A stretch of 64,000 nucleotides of DNA, from NCBI GenBank assembly GCA_910584715.1, contig CAJUAN010000013.1:1-64000 (forward strand), written 5' to 3'. The notes beneath the pieces are model-generated. The model was given only the letters and a program-made list of their open reading frames with translations, had not been told where the DNA came from and ran no database searches. Position 1 is the first letter of the stretch; each line of letters begins with the position of its first letter. Below, piece after piece: positions 16,962 to 25,680 of this stretch. The stretch comes from an uncultured Oscillospiraceae bacterium (GTDB taxonomy: Bacteria > Bacillota > Clostridia > Oscillospirales > Ruminococcaceae). The position numbers and the translations under genes were made by a program.

Positions 16962-17636
16962 GTGTACCGTATACTTATTGCCGACGACGAGCCGGACATT
17001 GTCGCTATGCTCAGGGATTATTTTGAAATGAACGGCTATGAAATAACCGCAGCCTATAACGGAAAGGAAGCGATAGCAGCGGCGGGGAAAAATCCCGATA
17101 TAATCCTGCTGGACGTAAATATGCCCGATTCCGACGGGCTGACGGTATGCCGTACCGTTCGGGAGTACGTTTCCTGCCCAATAATTTTCCTGACCGCCCG
17201 TATCGAGGACAGCGACAAGATCGCGGGCTTTGCGGCGGGCGGGGACGATTACGTTATAAAGCCCTTTTCCATAGAGGAACTTGGCGCGCGGGTCGCCGCC
17301 CATATCAGGCGCGAACGGCGATCCGCTTCCGACAGTTCTGTGAATGTCCGCTTTTTCGGAAGCCTTGCGGTGGACTATTCCGCAAAGACCGTTACCGCAG
17401 GGGGACAGCCGATAGAGTTCCCGAAAAAGGAATTTGAGATAATCGAGCTTCTGTCGGTGAACGCGGGTCAGGTATTCGACAAGGAACGCATCTACGAGCG
17501 GATATGGGGCTACGACGCGGAGGGCGACAGTTCCGTGGTCGCAGAGCATATCAGGAGGATACGGACAAAGCTTGCCGCCGTTAATGAGTCCCGTATCGAG
17601 ACCGTGTGGGGAATGGGATACAAATGGATAAAATGA
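16962..17636 (+). CDS. OmpR-family response regulator
   Basis: 224 residues from a GTG at 16962 (GAAGGGAG upstream). The in-frame ATG 60 bases earlier falls inside the terminator hairpin and adds residues unlike the family. The receiver domain has the acidic pocket ADDEPD, phospho-acceptor Asp in ILLDVNMPDSDG and the conserved Lys in VIKPFSIEE; a winged-helix DNA-binding domain (about 125-222) follows. It overlaps the histidine kinase gene, so the two form one unit, and the ABC transporter downstream is the probable target. Confidence 0.95.
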   Translation: MYRILIADDEPDIVAMLRDYFEMNGYEITAAYNGKEAIAAAGKNPDIILLDVNMPDSDGLTVCRTVREYVSCPIIFLTARIEDSDKIAGFAAGGDDYVIKPFSIEELGARVAAHIRRERRSASDSSVNVRFFGSLAVDYSAKTVTAGGQPIEFPKKEFEIIELLSVNAGQVFDKERIYERIWGYDAEGDSSVVAEHIRRIRTKLAAVNESRIETVWGMGYKWIK

Positions 17637-18844
17637 AAAAGGCTTCCCGCGGAAGCTTTGGAAAAAACAGATATTTCTCGCTGAAATGGAGCTTCTTTTT
17701 ATATCTGCCCGTATGCGCGGCGATATCCTTTGCGGGAATGTTCGGCATAGGCATGGGAACAAATTATTTGCAGGACTGGTACAGAGCGAAGTATACCTAC
17801 GTGGACGGCGGCGACGGCACAAAGCTGGAAATCTATATTGACGCGGACGGCGTAACTCATGAGGTATATTCCACAAAAATAACGTTTGTCGATCAGACGC
17901 ACCAAAATGTCTATTTTTTGATAAGCAACGCGCAGGTGATTTTGATACCGCTGTGGGTGTTTTTCAGCATCGGACTGTGCGGCGCGGTCTTTTACGGCAG
18001 GGAGCTGAAGAAGCCTATTTCTATACTGAGAAACGCCTCAAAGAGAATATCGGAAAACGATCTGGACTTTGAGATATGGTACGAAAAAAAGAACGAACTG
18101 GGCGACCTCTGCGCTGCGTTTGAAGAAATGCGTTCCGCGCTGTATGAAAACAACCGCGAAATGTGGCGTTCCCTTGAGGAGCGGAAGAGGCTCAATTCGG
18201 CGTTCTCCCACGATCTGCGGACTCCCCTAACTGTGCTCAAGGGATATACGGACTATCTGGAAAAATACGTCCCCGAGGGCAGGATCGGCAGGGAAAAAAT
18301 GCTGTCGGTAATATCCAGCATGAGCGGTCAGGTATCGCGGCTGGAGCGTTACGCCGCCACTATGAACAGTATCCAGAAGCTGGAGGATATAGCTCCGGAG
18401 CCATGCGAAATACCCGCGGAGGAGCTGAAAGAAAATCTTGAGACCGCGGGAAGCATTATCTGCGGAAGTCATGGAGGCAGGGAATTTTCCCTTGACTTCA
18501 GGTGCGGAAAGCAGACGCTGTTTGTTGACGCGGGACTTATAGTCAGGGTGTACGAGAATCTTGTATCAAACGCGGCGCGGTACGCCGAAGCAAGGGTCAC
18601 GGCGGTCTGCACGGTTTATGAGGATATGCTTTCTCTTTCCGTGAGCGACGACGGCAGGGGCTTTTCCCCCGAAGCGCTGAAACAGGGAACAAAGCCGTTT
18701 TTCCGCGGGGAAAAGGACAGCTCCGAGCATTTCGGTCTGGGACTGTACATTTGCAGAGTAATATGCGGTAAGTGCGGCGGAAGCCTTACTCTGTCCAACA
18801 TAGGCGGCGGAAACGTCACGGCGGAATTTTCCCTGAAAAAATAG
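17624..18844 (+). CDS. Sensor histidine kinase
   Basis: 406 residues from the ATG at 17624, which has GGGA 5 bp upstream; the ATG at 17633 is possible but poorly spaced. Two membrane segments (about 22-45 and 108-128) enclose an extracellular loop of roughly 60 residues, followed by HAMP, the phosphorylation box FSHDLRTPLTVLKGY and a HATPase domain with N box YENLVSNAARYA, G1 DDGRGFS and G2 GLGLYICR. All catalytic motifs are intact. It pairs with the overlapping response regulator; the small loop suits sensing of an envelope-active compound, which fits the exporter encoded next. Confidence 0.94.
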   Translation: MDKMKKASRGSFGKNRYFSLKWSFFLYLPVCAAISFAGMFGIGMGTNYLQDWYRAKYTYVDGGDGTKLEIYIDADGVTHEVYSTKITFVDQTHQNVYFLISNAQVILIPLWVFFSIGLCGAVFYGRELKKPISILRNASKRISENDLDFEIWYEKKNELGDLCAAFEEMRSALYENNREMWRSLEERKRLNSAFSHDLRTPLTVLKGYTDYLEKYVPEGRIGREKMLSVISSMSGQVSRLERYAATMNSIQKLEDIAPEPCEIPAEELKENLETAGSIICGSHGGREFSLDFRCGKQTLFVDAGLIVRVYENLVSNAARYAEARVTAVCTVYEDMLSLSVSDDGRGFSPEALKQGTKPFFRGEKDSSEHFGLGLYICRVICGKCGGSLTLSNIGGGNVTAEFSLKK

Positions 18845-18873
18845 ATAAAAAGTTGAGAAGTGCGTTTTATGAT

Positions 18874-18905
18874 AGTACCGTAGAGATTTTACGGTACTTT
18901 TTATT
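18874..18905 (+). terminator. Terminator or attenuator between kinase and ABC genes
   Basis: AGTACCGTA-N7-TACGGTACT followed by TTTTTATTT. It separates the two-component genes from the exporter genes. Confidence 0.75.
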
Positions 18906-18965
18906 TGCTGCGGTTTACCGTGCCGGAAACAGTCTCTTATATAATTTTTTGAAGGGAAGACCCAA

Positions 18966-19910
18966 ATGGACGTTATTGAAATCAAAAACGTAAACAAGTT
19001 TTACGGAAAAAAACAGGCTCTGAAAAACGTCAGCCTGACAATAAACCGGGGAATGTTCGGTCTGCTGGGACGGAACGGCGCGGGCAAGACCACCCTCATG
19101 AAGACCCTCGCCGCCCTGCACAAAAAGCGGGACGGCTCAATATCCGTGTGCGGGATACCTATTGAAAACGCAAAGGAAATACGCGCCGTTACCGGATATC
19201 TCCCGCAGGACTTTGCAATGTACGGCGGCATGACCGTTTACGAGGCTCTGGACTATCTGGGAGCGCTTTCGGGAATGCCCAAGGTTTTGCGGAAAGAACG
19301 CATTGACGTTCTCCTGAAAAGAGTAAATCTTTACGATCAGAGGGGCGTTAAGGTAAAGGCTCTGTCCGGAGGAATGAACCGCCGCATGGGCATAGCTCAG
19401 GCGCTCCTGCACGACCCGAGGGTGCTTATCGTCGATGAACCCACGGCGGGTCTCGACCCGGAGGAAAGGATACGCTTCCGCAATCTTTTGTGCGAGGTAG
19501 CGGAGGACAGGATAGTTATTCTTTCAACTCACATTGTTGGGGACATAGAAGCCGCCTGCGAGGATATCGCAATTATGAACGGCGGGGAGATACTCTGGAA
19601 AGGGACCGTGTCCGAGCTGATAAGGAATGCGGAGGGAAAGGTGTTTTCCGTCCGCGTGCAGAAAAAATTCCTGCCCCAGATAAAAAGCGGACATATTGTT
19701 ACGGGAATGCTTATGCAGGGGGACTATACAACGGTGAGAATGGTATCCGATACCGCGCCGGACATTGAAAATATTTTCCCTGTTGAGCCCAACTGCGAGG
19801 ACGCCTATATCTGGTGCCTGTACTCCAACGGCTGTGAAGTTGGAGAGTCTAATGGCTGCGGCGTGTACGGCTCCGAGGATGTTTACGGAAGCGCGGGAGG
19901 TGAGTCCTGA
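18966..19910 (+). CDS. ABC transporter ATP-binding protein
   Basis: 314 residues. Nucleotide-binding subunit with Walker A GLLGRNGAGKTTLMK, signature LSGGMNRRMGIAQ, Walker B VLIVDEPTAGLD and the switch His in LSTHIVGD. The family is the exporter type seen in bacitracin/lantibiotic self-protection and Na+ efflux (BcrA/NatA-like), not an importer. The C-terminal 80 residues extend past the ATPase core and end in a Gly/Glu/Cys-rich tail (NGCEVGESNGCG). Its TGA overlaps the ATG of the next gene, so it is coupled with two membrane proteins. Confidence 0.93.
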   Translation: MDVIEIKNVNKFYGKKQALKNVSLTINRGMFGLLGRNGAGKTTLMKTLAALHKKRDGSISVCGIPIENAKEIRAVTGYLPQDFAMYGGMTVYEALDYLGALSGMPKVLRKERIDVLLKRVNLYDQRGVKVKALSGGMNRRMGIAQALLHDPRVLIVDEPTAGLDPEERIRFRNLLCEVAEDRIVILSTHIVGDIEAACEDIAIMNGGEILWKGTVSELIRNAEGKVFSVRVQKKFLPQIKSGHIVTGMLMQGDYTTVRMVSDTAPDIENIFPVEPNCEDAYIWCLYSNGCEVGESNGCGVYGSEDVYGSAGGES

Positions 19911-21172
19911 TGTTTTTCAAGGAATGCAAAAAAGCCGTCTTTTCTCTTACGTTCCTGCTGTATGTTTTTGTGGTTTTCGCAATGTACCTGACCCAGTTCG
20001 GTAACGACGCTTCAAGCGCGGTTTCCGCGCCGTCGCCGGATTCGGGAGATTACGGCTTTACAGCGACGCCTATACCCGAGACCCTTATGCCGAACGCCGC
20101 GGAGGGGCTTGTGGACGAATATCTTGCGGGAGAGTTCACCACCTACCCCACGGGCTTTTACAAAAAGGTGAAGCTCACCGAAAAGAAAAAGACCGCTCTC
20201 GCCGCGGTAATAACCGAGCTTACGGGACTTACCGCCGAGGAGCTTGACGGCTTTGACAGCTATGAGCCGGAGGGCTTTAACTATACCGCTGACGAAAACG
20301 GAGATATCGTACTCAGCTATCACGAAAGAGTCCTGCCGGAAATACGCGTATCCGAGAGCCTGACCTACGAACGCTTTGAGGAGCTTATGGAGGAAGCGGA
20401 CAAAATAATCGGCGGCGGTTCCTATTACAGCAAAAAGGGCATTTCAAGGTACTACTCAATGGTACCCAAGACCTATGAGCAGGCTCTCGCCGAATACGAG
20501 CGCCTGATAAACGACGAAAAGATAACCGGAGCCTACGCGCGGCTTTTCTGCGACTATTCGGGTATAGACCTTGCGGTAATGCCCGTTTTCGTCGCGGCGG
20601 CTCTTGTCAGTCTTGACAGAAAATACCGAGTGAGCGGCCTTATCTATTCGCGGAAAATATCCTCGGCAAGGCTGGTGTTTACCAGATTTGCCGCTCTTGT
20701 GACGGTACTGCTCATCCCCGCAGCGATAACTGCCGTAATGGCAAACGTTTCAGTTTCGTCCCGCTATCCCGGATATTCCGTGGATATGCTTGCTATACCG
20801 AAGCTCGCGGCGGTATGGCTAATACCGAACATACTTACCGCGGCAGCCGTGGGAATGTTCGTTACGGAGCTTTCCTCGCCTATACTTGCGGTATTTGTCC
20901 AGGGCGCATGGTGGATAGCAAGCGTAATGTCCGCCGATGGACTGACCGGAGAGATACGTCCGTTCACGCTTGTCTGCCGCCACAACTCCCTTTACAAATA
21001 CGAAGCGTTTGCAAATACGCTTCCGCAGTTTATCTTCAACAGAGTATTCTATACCGTGCTGCCGCTGGTTCTTGTCGGTCTGACGGCTGCGCTGTACGAA
21101 CTGAAAAGGAGGGGGATTTGGAATGGACTTTTCTCAGGCGGGAAAAATATTTTCCGTAAATCTGCGGTATAA
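19910..21172 (+). CDS. ABC exporter membrane protein
   Basis: 420 residues. One N-terminal membrane segment (about 9-27) is followed by a long, acidic extracellular region of about 190 residues and then about five or six membrane segments (210-410), the architecture of ABC-2-like permeases with a large outer domain. GAGGTGAG precedes the ATG, which overlaps the ATPase stop. I recognise no specific subfamily; the context makes it the first transmembrane subunit of the exporter regulated by the upstream two-component system. Confidence 0.8.
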   Translation: MFFKECKKAVFSLTFLLYVFVVFAMYLTQFGNDASSAVSAPSPDSGDYGFTATPIPETLMPNAAEGLVDEYLAGEFTTYPTGFYKKVKLTEKKKTALAAVITELTGLTAEELDGFDSYEPEGFNYTADENGDIVLSYHERVLPEIRVSESLTYERFEELMEEADKIIGGGSYYSKKGISRYYSMVPKTYEQALAEYERLINDEKITGAYARLFCDYSGIDLAVMPVFVAAALVSLDRKYRVSGLIYSRKISSARLVFTRFAALVTVLLIPAAITAVMANVSVSSRYPGYSVDMLAIPKLAAVWLIPNILTAAAVGMFVTELSSPILAVFVQGAWWIASVMSADGLTGEIRPFTLVCRHNSLYKYEAFANTLPQFIFNRVFYTVLPLVLVGLTAALYELKRRGIWNGLFSGGKNIFRKSAV

Positions 21173-21752
21173 TTTTATCCAGCATTTTGCGATAGCATGC
21201 ATAGTCGCTCTTGCTGTTCCCATGATATTCAGCATAAGCTCCCTTACTGAGCGGGGAGCGGCTCAGCCTTTGGAGTACCTGCTTCCTTTTTCGGGAATGT
21301 TCCTCCTTACGCCTGTTTTTTACCCCGAGCAGAATGAAAATATCCGCGACCTGATACGCTCCAAGCGGACGGGATACTTGTCAGTCTGCCTTGTGAGGGT
21401 GATATACTCCGCGGCAGCCCTTGCCGCCGTGGTGGGAACGGTGGTTCTGGCAATGAGATTCTGCGAAAGCGCGGTAACATGGCGGCATTTTGTCGGCGCG
21501 TATGCCTCCGCGCTTCTTCTGGGCAGCATGGGAATGTTTTTCGCGGGCGCGAGCGGGAACGTTACCGCGGGCTATATGGCGGCTGTTATATACTATCTGG
21601 CGGGTTATGCCATGAAAGACCGTCTTGGTGCGGCAAGCGTTTTTTCCATGACATTGGGAATGGATTTTTCCTATAAATACGGAAGCCTTGCAATCGCCGC
21701 CGCTTTGACCGCCGCAGGGTTTTCGGCGGTGCACGTCAGAAACAGCAGGTAA
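21123..21752 (+). CDS. Second small ABC exporter membrane subunit
   Basis: 209 residues with about six hydrophobic segments and very short loops. The start has a strong AAAGGAGG and lies inside the 3' end of the previous gene, a 50-bp overlap in another frame. It probably pairs with the 420-residue protein to give a heteromeric permease. No family name can be given from sequence alone. Confidence 0.78.
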   Translation: MDFSQAGKIFSVNLRYNFIQHFAIACIVALAVPMIFSISSLTERGAAQPLEYLLPFSGMFLLTPVFYPEQNENIRDLIRSKRTGYLSVCLVRVIYSAAALAAVVGTVVLAMRFCESAVTWRHFVGAYASALLLGSMGMFFAGASGNVTAGYMAAVIYYLAGYAMKDRLGAASVFSMTLGMDFSYKYGSLAIAAALTAAGFSAVHVRNSR

Positions 21753-21805
21753 AAACCGTACAAATTTTTCATTTTTCGGAAATAGAGAGCGTATTTCCGG
21801 CATAA

Positions 21806-21860
21806 GCTTTAACGGCGCGCCTTTCCGTATCGGAGCAGGTACGCCGTTAAAGCCTTATTT
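21806..21860 (+). terminator. Terminator of the ABC exporter operon
   Basis: GCTTTAACGGCG pairs perfectly with CGCCGTTAAAGC around a 24-base loop, followed by CTTATTTATACTTT. Confidence 0.65.
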
Positions 21861-21917
21861 ATACTTTATTAGTTGTATATTAGTGTAAAAGCTTTTATTT
21901 ATGAGGGGGAAAACTGC

Positions 21918-23567
21918 GTGGCATTTCCGAAATTTTTTATTTACAGCAGAAAATCGGTCTTTACGGGAAAAGGCGAAAGCGTGGAAAACCAGATAGAAAT
22001 GTGCAGACGATACATTTTTTCAAAGTTTCCGGCCGATAGTATTTCCGGCTGTGATATCGCCGTTTACGAGGACGAGGGCTTTTCCGCCAAAAACACCGAC
22101 AGACCCCGCTTCCGTCAGATGCTTGCGGACATGAGACGGTGCAGACCCGATTACCTTATTTGCTACAGACTTGACCGCATAAGCAGAAATGTCAGCGATT
22201 TTTCCGCGCTTATCGAGGAACTGAACGAAAGGGGGATTTCGTTCATCTGCATCAAAGAGGAGTTTGACACCTCAAAGCCAATGGGAAAAGCCATGATGTA
22301 TATAGCTTCGGTCTTTGCCCAGCTTGAGAGGGAGACGATTGCGGAGCGCGTACGCGACAATATGCTCATGCTTGCCAGAACAGGCCGCTGGCTCGGCGGG
22401 ACGACGCCTTTCGGCTACCGTTCCGAAAAGATCAGTGAAATAATCATAGACGGAAAGGTGAGAACCGCCTGCAAGCTTAAGGAAATTCCCGGGGAACTGG
22501 GAACCGTTGGTATTATCTTTGATAAATTTCTTGAACTGAAAAGCGTTTCCGGCGTAAGCAAATACCTGATAAGCAGGAATATTAAATCGCGTAACGGAAC
22601 TTTTTTTTCCCTGCCGGGGATTAAGGATATCCTGCAAAACCCTGCTTACTGCGCCGCGGACAGGGACGCGTTCCGGTACTTCACGTCCGTGAGCGCCGAT
22701 GTTTGCTTTGAGGAAAGTAATTGCTCCGAAAGGTTCGGACTCTTGGCCTACAACAAACGGGACTATAAAAAAAAGAACGCTCCCCGTCGGAGCGCCGATC
22801 AGTGGATAATCGCCATAGGAAAGCACAGCGGACTGATTCCGGGTCGGAAGTGGTCGTCGGTGCAGAAGATCATCGGGGACAATATTCCCACGGGTAAAAA
22901 GCCCGCTAAAATGCACAACGGTTATTCCTTGCTTTCGGGACTCATTGTTTGTACTAAATGCGGCAGGCGTATGTTTGCAAAGCCCCGTTCAGCCGGCGGT
23001 TCCGATGAACGTCCATTTGATTATATCTGTGAAAGCAAGCTAAGGGGAGGGACAAAGCTTTGTAATTGTCCCAACCTTACGGGAAAACGTACAGACGAGC
23101 TTGTGTGTAGCAGCGTGTCGGAGTACATAAAAGAGAGCTCCAATATATTCGCTCTCCTTGAAAAGCTTGGGCGGGAAATACGGAATACGGAAAAGGAAAG
23201 TCCTGCGGCTGCTGCCGAGGCGGCTATCAAGAAGCTGTCCGACGAGGCGGACAATCTTATACGCGCTTTGTCGCAGGGGAACCTCAGTTCAGCGTTCGTA
23301 CAAAAGGTAAACGCCCGTATGACCGAGCTTGACGGCGAGATAAAAAGACTTGAAGCGGAAAAAATCAGTCTTGACGCTGAGGAAATATCTGCGCGTGAAG
23401 ACTGCGCCGGATCTATTGCCGCGGAACTGTCCGATCTGCAAAAAAGTTTTTTGGATCCGAACGGTTTTTCGTTATACGAAAAGCGCTCTGTCGTCAGACT
23501 GCTTGTAAAAAAAATATTCTGGGACGGCGAAGAGCTTCATATCCTTATCGGCGCAGGCGGGAAATAA
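21918..23567 (+). CDS. Large serine recombinase (site-specific integrase)
   Basis: 549 residues from a GTG at 21918 that has GAGGGGG upstream. Layout: N-terminal resolvase domain with the catalytic Ser in FIYSRKS and the conserved LDRISRN and ERETIAERVRDNM, a recombinase domain (about 160-270), a zinc ribbon (CTKCGRRMFA, then CESK and CNC near residues 352-395) and a C-terminal coiled coil (about 410-510). This is the family used by phages, Tn-type integrative elements and developmental excision elements for one-way integration. No excisionase, capsid or conjugation genes are nearby. It ends 45 bp before a feoB fragment, so it may have integrated into feoB. Confidence 0.93.
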   Translation: MAFPKFFIYSRKSVFTGKGESVENQIEMCRRYIFSKFPADSISGCDIAVYEDEGFSAKNTDRPRFRQMLADMRRCRPDYLICYRLDRISRNVSDFSALIEELNERGISFICIKEEFDTSKPMGKAMMYIASVFAQLERETIAERVRDNMLMLARTGRWLGGTTPFGYRSEKISEIIIDGKVRTACKLKEIPGELGTVGIIFDKFLELKSVSGVSKYLISRNIKSRNGTFFSLPGIKDILQNPAYCAADRDAFRYFTSVSADVCFEESNCSERFGLLAYNKRDYKKKNAPRRSADQWIIAIGKHSGLIPGRKWSSVQKIIGDNIPTGKKPAKMHNGYSLLSGLIVCTKCGRRMFAKPRSAGGSDERPFDYICESKLRGGTKLCNCPNLTGKRTDELVCSSVSEYIKESSNIFALLEKLGREIRNTEKESPAAAAEAAIKKLSDEADNLIRALSQGNLSSAFVQKVNARMTELDGEIKRLEAEKISLDAEEISAREDCAGSIAAELSDLQKSFLDPNGFSLYEKRSVVRLLVKKIFWDGEELHILIGAGGK

Positions 23568-23581
23568 GCTCCCGCTTTTTT
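23557..23581 (+). terminator. Terminator overlapping the recombinase stop codon
   Basis: GCGGGA/TCCCGC stem followed by TTTTTT. The recombinase TAA lies in the loop, so the hairpin would mark the end of the mobile element. Confidence 0.75.
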
Positions 23582-23612
23582 GTCGGCAAATTGCCCTTTG
23601 GACGGTTGTGCA

Positions 23613-24350
23613 TTTCCTACGCTTATTGCAATTATTACCATGTTCATGACGGCGGGAGCGGCAGGCTTGGGCGGAAGTCTTGCTTCGGTAGTCATACTGA
23701 CAGCAGCGGTGATACTGGGTGTGGCGCTGACCCTGCTTATGTCGCGGCTGCTTTCGGCTACGGTTTTGAAAGGAGTACCATCGTCGTTTGCTCTGGAGCT
23801 TCCGCCGTACCGCAGACCGCAGATCGGCAAGGTCATAGTCCGCTCCGTTTTTGACAGAACAATATTTGTGCTCGGCAGGGCGGTGGCTGTTGCCGCTCCC
23901 GCAGGACTTGTCATATGGCTTCTCGGGGCTGTAAAGGCAGGGGACTCTTCTCTGCTGATCCTGCTTGCGGATATTCTCGATCCGTTCGCTCGTTTTATCG
24001 GTCTTGACGGTGTAATACTTTTGGCGTTTATTTTGGGATTTCCCGCAAATGAGATAGTGGTGCCGATAATGCTTATGGCGTACCTTTCGACGGGAAAAAT
24101 TGTAGAGTACGAGAATCTGGGTCAGCTCAAGGAGCTTCTTACTGCGAACGGCTGGACTCTTACGACCGCGGTATGCACTGTAATTTTCATGCTGTTTCAC
24201 TTTCCGTGTTCTACAACCTGCATTACCGTAAAAAAGGAAACCGGAAGTCTCAAATGGACCGCAGCTGCGTTTCTGCTTCCCACGGCTGTAGGGATAATTC
24301 TTTGTGCTGTCACGGCGAACCTTATGAGATTTTTGCAGCACATTTTTTGA
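23613..24350 (+). pseudogene. feoB: feoB C-terminal fragment (5' part missing)
   Basis: The frame encodes about the last 245 residues of the ferrous iron transporter FeoB: the gate region starting FPTLIAIITMF, several membrane segments, and the diagnostic FHFPCSTTCITVKKETGSLK near the end. The intact protein of roughly 650-800 residues would also need an N-terminal GTPase and the first membrane half; none is found in the window, and the fragment has no ribosome binding site or ATG. Homology begins right after the recombinase terminator, at the position where FeoB normally has CN(G/A)RFPT; here the preceding codons do not match. The frame is otherwise intact, suggesting recent or selectively maintained truncation. 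Confidence 0.9.
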
Positions 24351-24352
24351 TA

Positions 24353-24388
24353 AACTGCGCCGCACTTAAAAAATGCGGCGCAGTTTTT
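24353..24388 (+). terminator. Terminator after feoB fragment
   Basis: Perfect 12-bp stem AACTGCGCCGCA/TGCGGCGCAGTT followed by TTTTTG. Confidence 0.85.
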
Positions 24389-24428
24389 GTGCAAATTGCA
24401 CTTTTTTTAGTAAATTTATATAAAAAAT

Positions 24429-24457
24429 TTGACATTTACAATAAATTATGGTATAAT
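24429..24457 (+). promoter_or_regulatory. Sigma-A promoter of the amidohydrolase
   Basis: TTGACA-17 bp-TATAAT, fully consensus, about 75 bases before the ATG at 24532. Confidence 0.85.
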
Positions 24458-24531
24458 AGCACCGTATCAGCATGACGGATAAAAACGCTGCAAATTATAT
24501 ATTCTATCCTTTGAAAAAGGAGCATTTTATA

Positions 24532-25353
24532 ATGTACATAGACTTTCATACCCATGCTTTTGCGGATCCTATAGCCGGAAAAGCAATATCAAAGCTGGAG
24601 AATACCCTTGTGGAATCGGGCTGCGGCGCGGACGTTCCCGCCGCAACGCGCGGAACTGTGGGCGAACTGATTGAAAAGCTTCCCCAATGGGAGATTGACA
24701 AAGCGGTCATTCTGCCTATTGCGACAAAGCCCTCTCAGCAGACTACTATAAACAATTGGGCAAAGGACGTTCAAACGGCTTACAGCGGCACCTTGTACTG
24801 CTTCGGCTCCGTTCACCCCGACGCGGAGGACGCATTTCCCGAGCTTGAACGGATAAAGGCTCTGGGACTTCACGGAGTCAAGCTCCACCCGGATTATCAG
24901 GGCTTTTTTGCCAGTGAGGAGCGGCTATTCCCGCTGTACCGCAAATGCGCGGAGCTGGGTCTGCCGGTAGTTCTTCATGCCGGATTGGACGCGGCGTCCC
25001 TTGACTGTATCCACTGCACGCCGCAGATGAGCGCAGCTGTGATTGACGCTGTTCCGGAATTGACTCTTATATTGGCTCATCTTGGCGGTAACGGAATATG
25101 GGACGACGTGGAAAAGTATTTAGTTGGCAGGAACGTTTATCTCGATACGGCGTATATTGAAGGTAATATTTCAGATGAACAGGCTCTGAGGATATTCAGA
25201 AGTCACGGCTCTGACAGGATACTGTTTGCCTCAGACTGTCCTTGGCATCCGTCCTGCCGTGAAAGAAGAATGCTGGAAAGGCTTCCCCTTTCGGATAAAG
25301 AGCGTGAGCTGATATCCCATGTCAACGCGGAAAAGCTTTTAAACATTTGTTAA
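24532..25353 (+). CDS. Metal-dependent amidohydrolase (PF04909-like TIM barrel)
   Basis: 273 residues from the ATG at 24532 (AAAAAGGAGC upstream). Metal-binding motifs of the amidohydrolase superfamily are visible: YIDFHTHAF at the N-terminus, GVKLHPDYQGF, the two barrel His residues in VVLHAGLD and LILAHLGG, and the terminal Asp in ILFASDCPWH. The family includes decarboxylases and hydrolases of uncertain substrate. It is monocistronic. A paralogue with the same motif order lies at 56240-57073; the two share gene length and layout but sit 31 kb apart. Confidence 0.9.
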   Translation: MYIDFHTHAFADPIAGKAISKLENTLVESGCGADVPAATRGTVGELIEKLPQWEIDKAVILPIATKPSQQTTINNWAKDVQTAYSGTLYCFGSVHPDAEDAFPELERIKALGLHGVKLHPDYQGFFASEERLFPLYRKCAELGLPVVLHAGLDAASLDCIHCTPQMSAAVIDAVPELTLILAHLGGNGIWDDVEKYLVGRNVYLDTAYIEGNISDEQALRIFRSHGSDRILFASDCPWHPSCRERRMLERLPLSDKERELISHVNAEKLLNIC

Positions 25354-25473
25354 TTGTTTCACAATACTTTTTTGCCTTGATTTGGACATTTTCATTAATA
25401 CAGCATATGAGATAATGTGATTTTTTTGTGAAAATGTGCATATATTCTTTGCGGATTTGTTAAAAATAACATA

Positions 25474-25502
25474 TTGCCAAATTTATAATAAAATGTTATA
25501 AT
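25474..25502 (+). promoter_or_regulatory. Sigma-A promoter of the first pilus operon
   Basis: TTGCCA-17 bp-TATAAT, giving a leader of about 170 bases before pilC. Confidence 0.8.
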
Positions 25503-25566
25503 ATTTAAAGTATCGTGGGCATTTTTTGTGCGAACCTTTTTTAAACGTTTTCCTTTACGGCGGGAG

Positions 25567-25669
25567 CCTCGGATATCAGGGCAAATGCGTTCGGCTCTGA
25601 GACCGGTCGGACAGCGCAAGGACGGCGGCATAAATCTGCCTGAAGATAATTTTATCCATATCGGAGGTG
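25567..25669 (+). promoter_or_regulatory. Structured leader sequestering the pilC ribosome binding site
   Basis: CCTCGGATAT (25567-25576) can pair with ATATCGGAGG (25658-25667) with a single G-G mismatch; the second arm contains the GGAGG of pilC. Inside lie AGGGCAAA (25578-25585), a TGCGTT/AGCGCA stem and a small GGCA/TGCC hairpin. AGGGCAAA next to the closing helix recalls the cyclic di-GMP-I riboswitch, but the other conserved blocks of that class are missing. The rest of the gap 25354-25680 contains only the promoter. Confidence 0.45.
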
Positions 25670-25680
25670 TCAACCAATTT

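Noticed and set aside
23472..24365. Minus-strand frame of 297 codons over the recombinase end and feoB fragment
   Set aside because: Arg/Lys/Ser-rich translation typical of antisense shadow; the plus-strand frame has unmistakable FeoB motifs.
25570..25660. Cyclic di-GMP-I riboswitch in the pilC leader
   Set aside because: Only AGGGCAAA fits. The conserved GACGCAAAGC block and the GNRA tetraloop/receptor are absent, so I report a structured leader instead.
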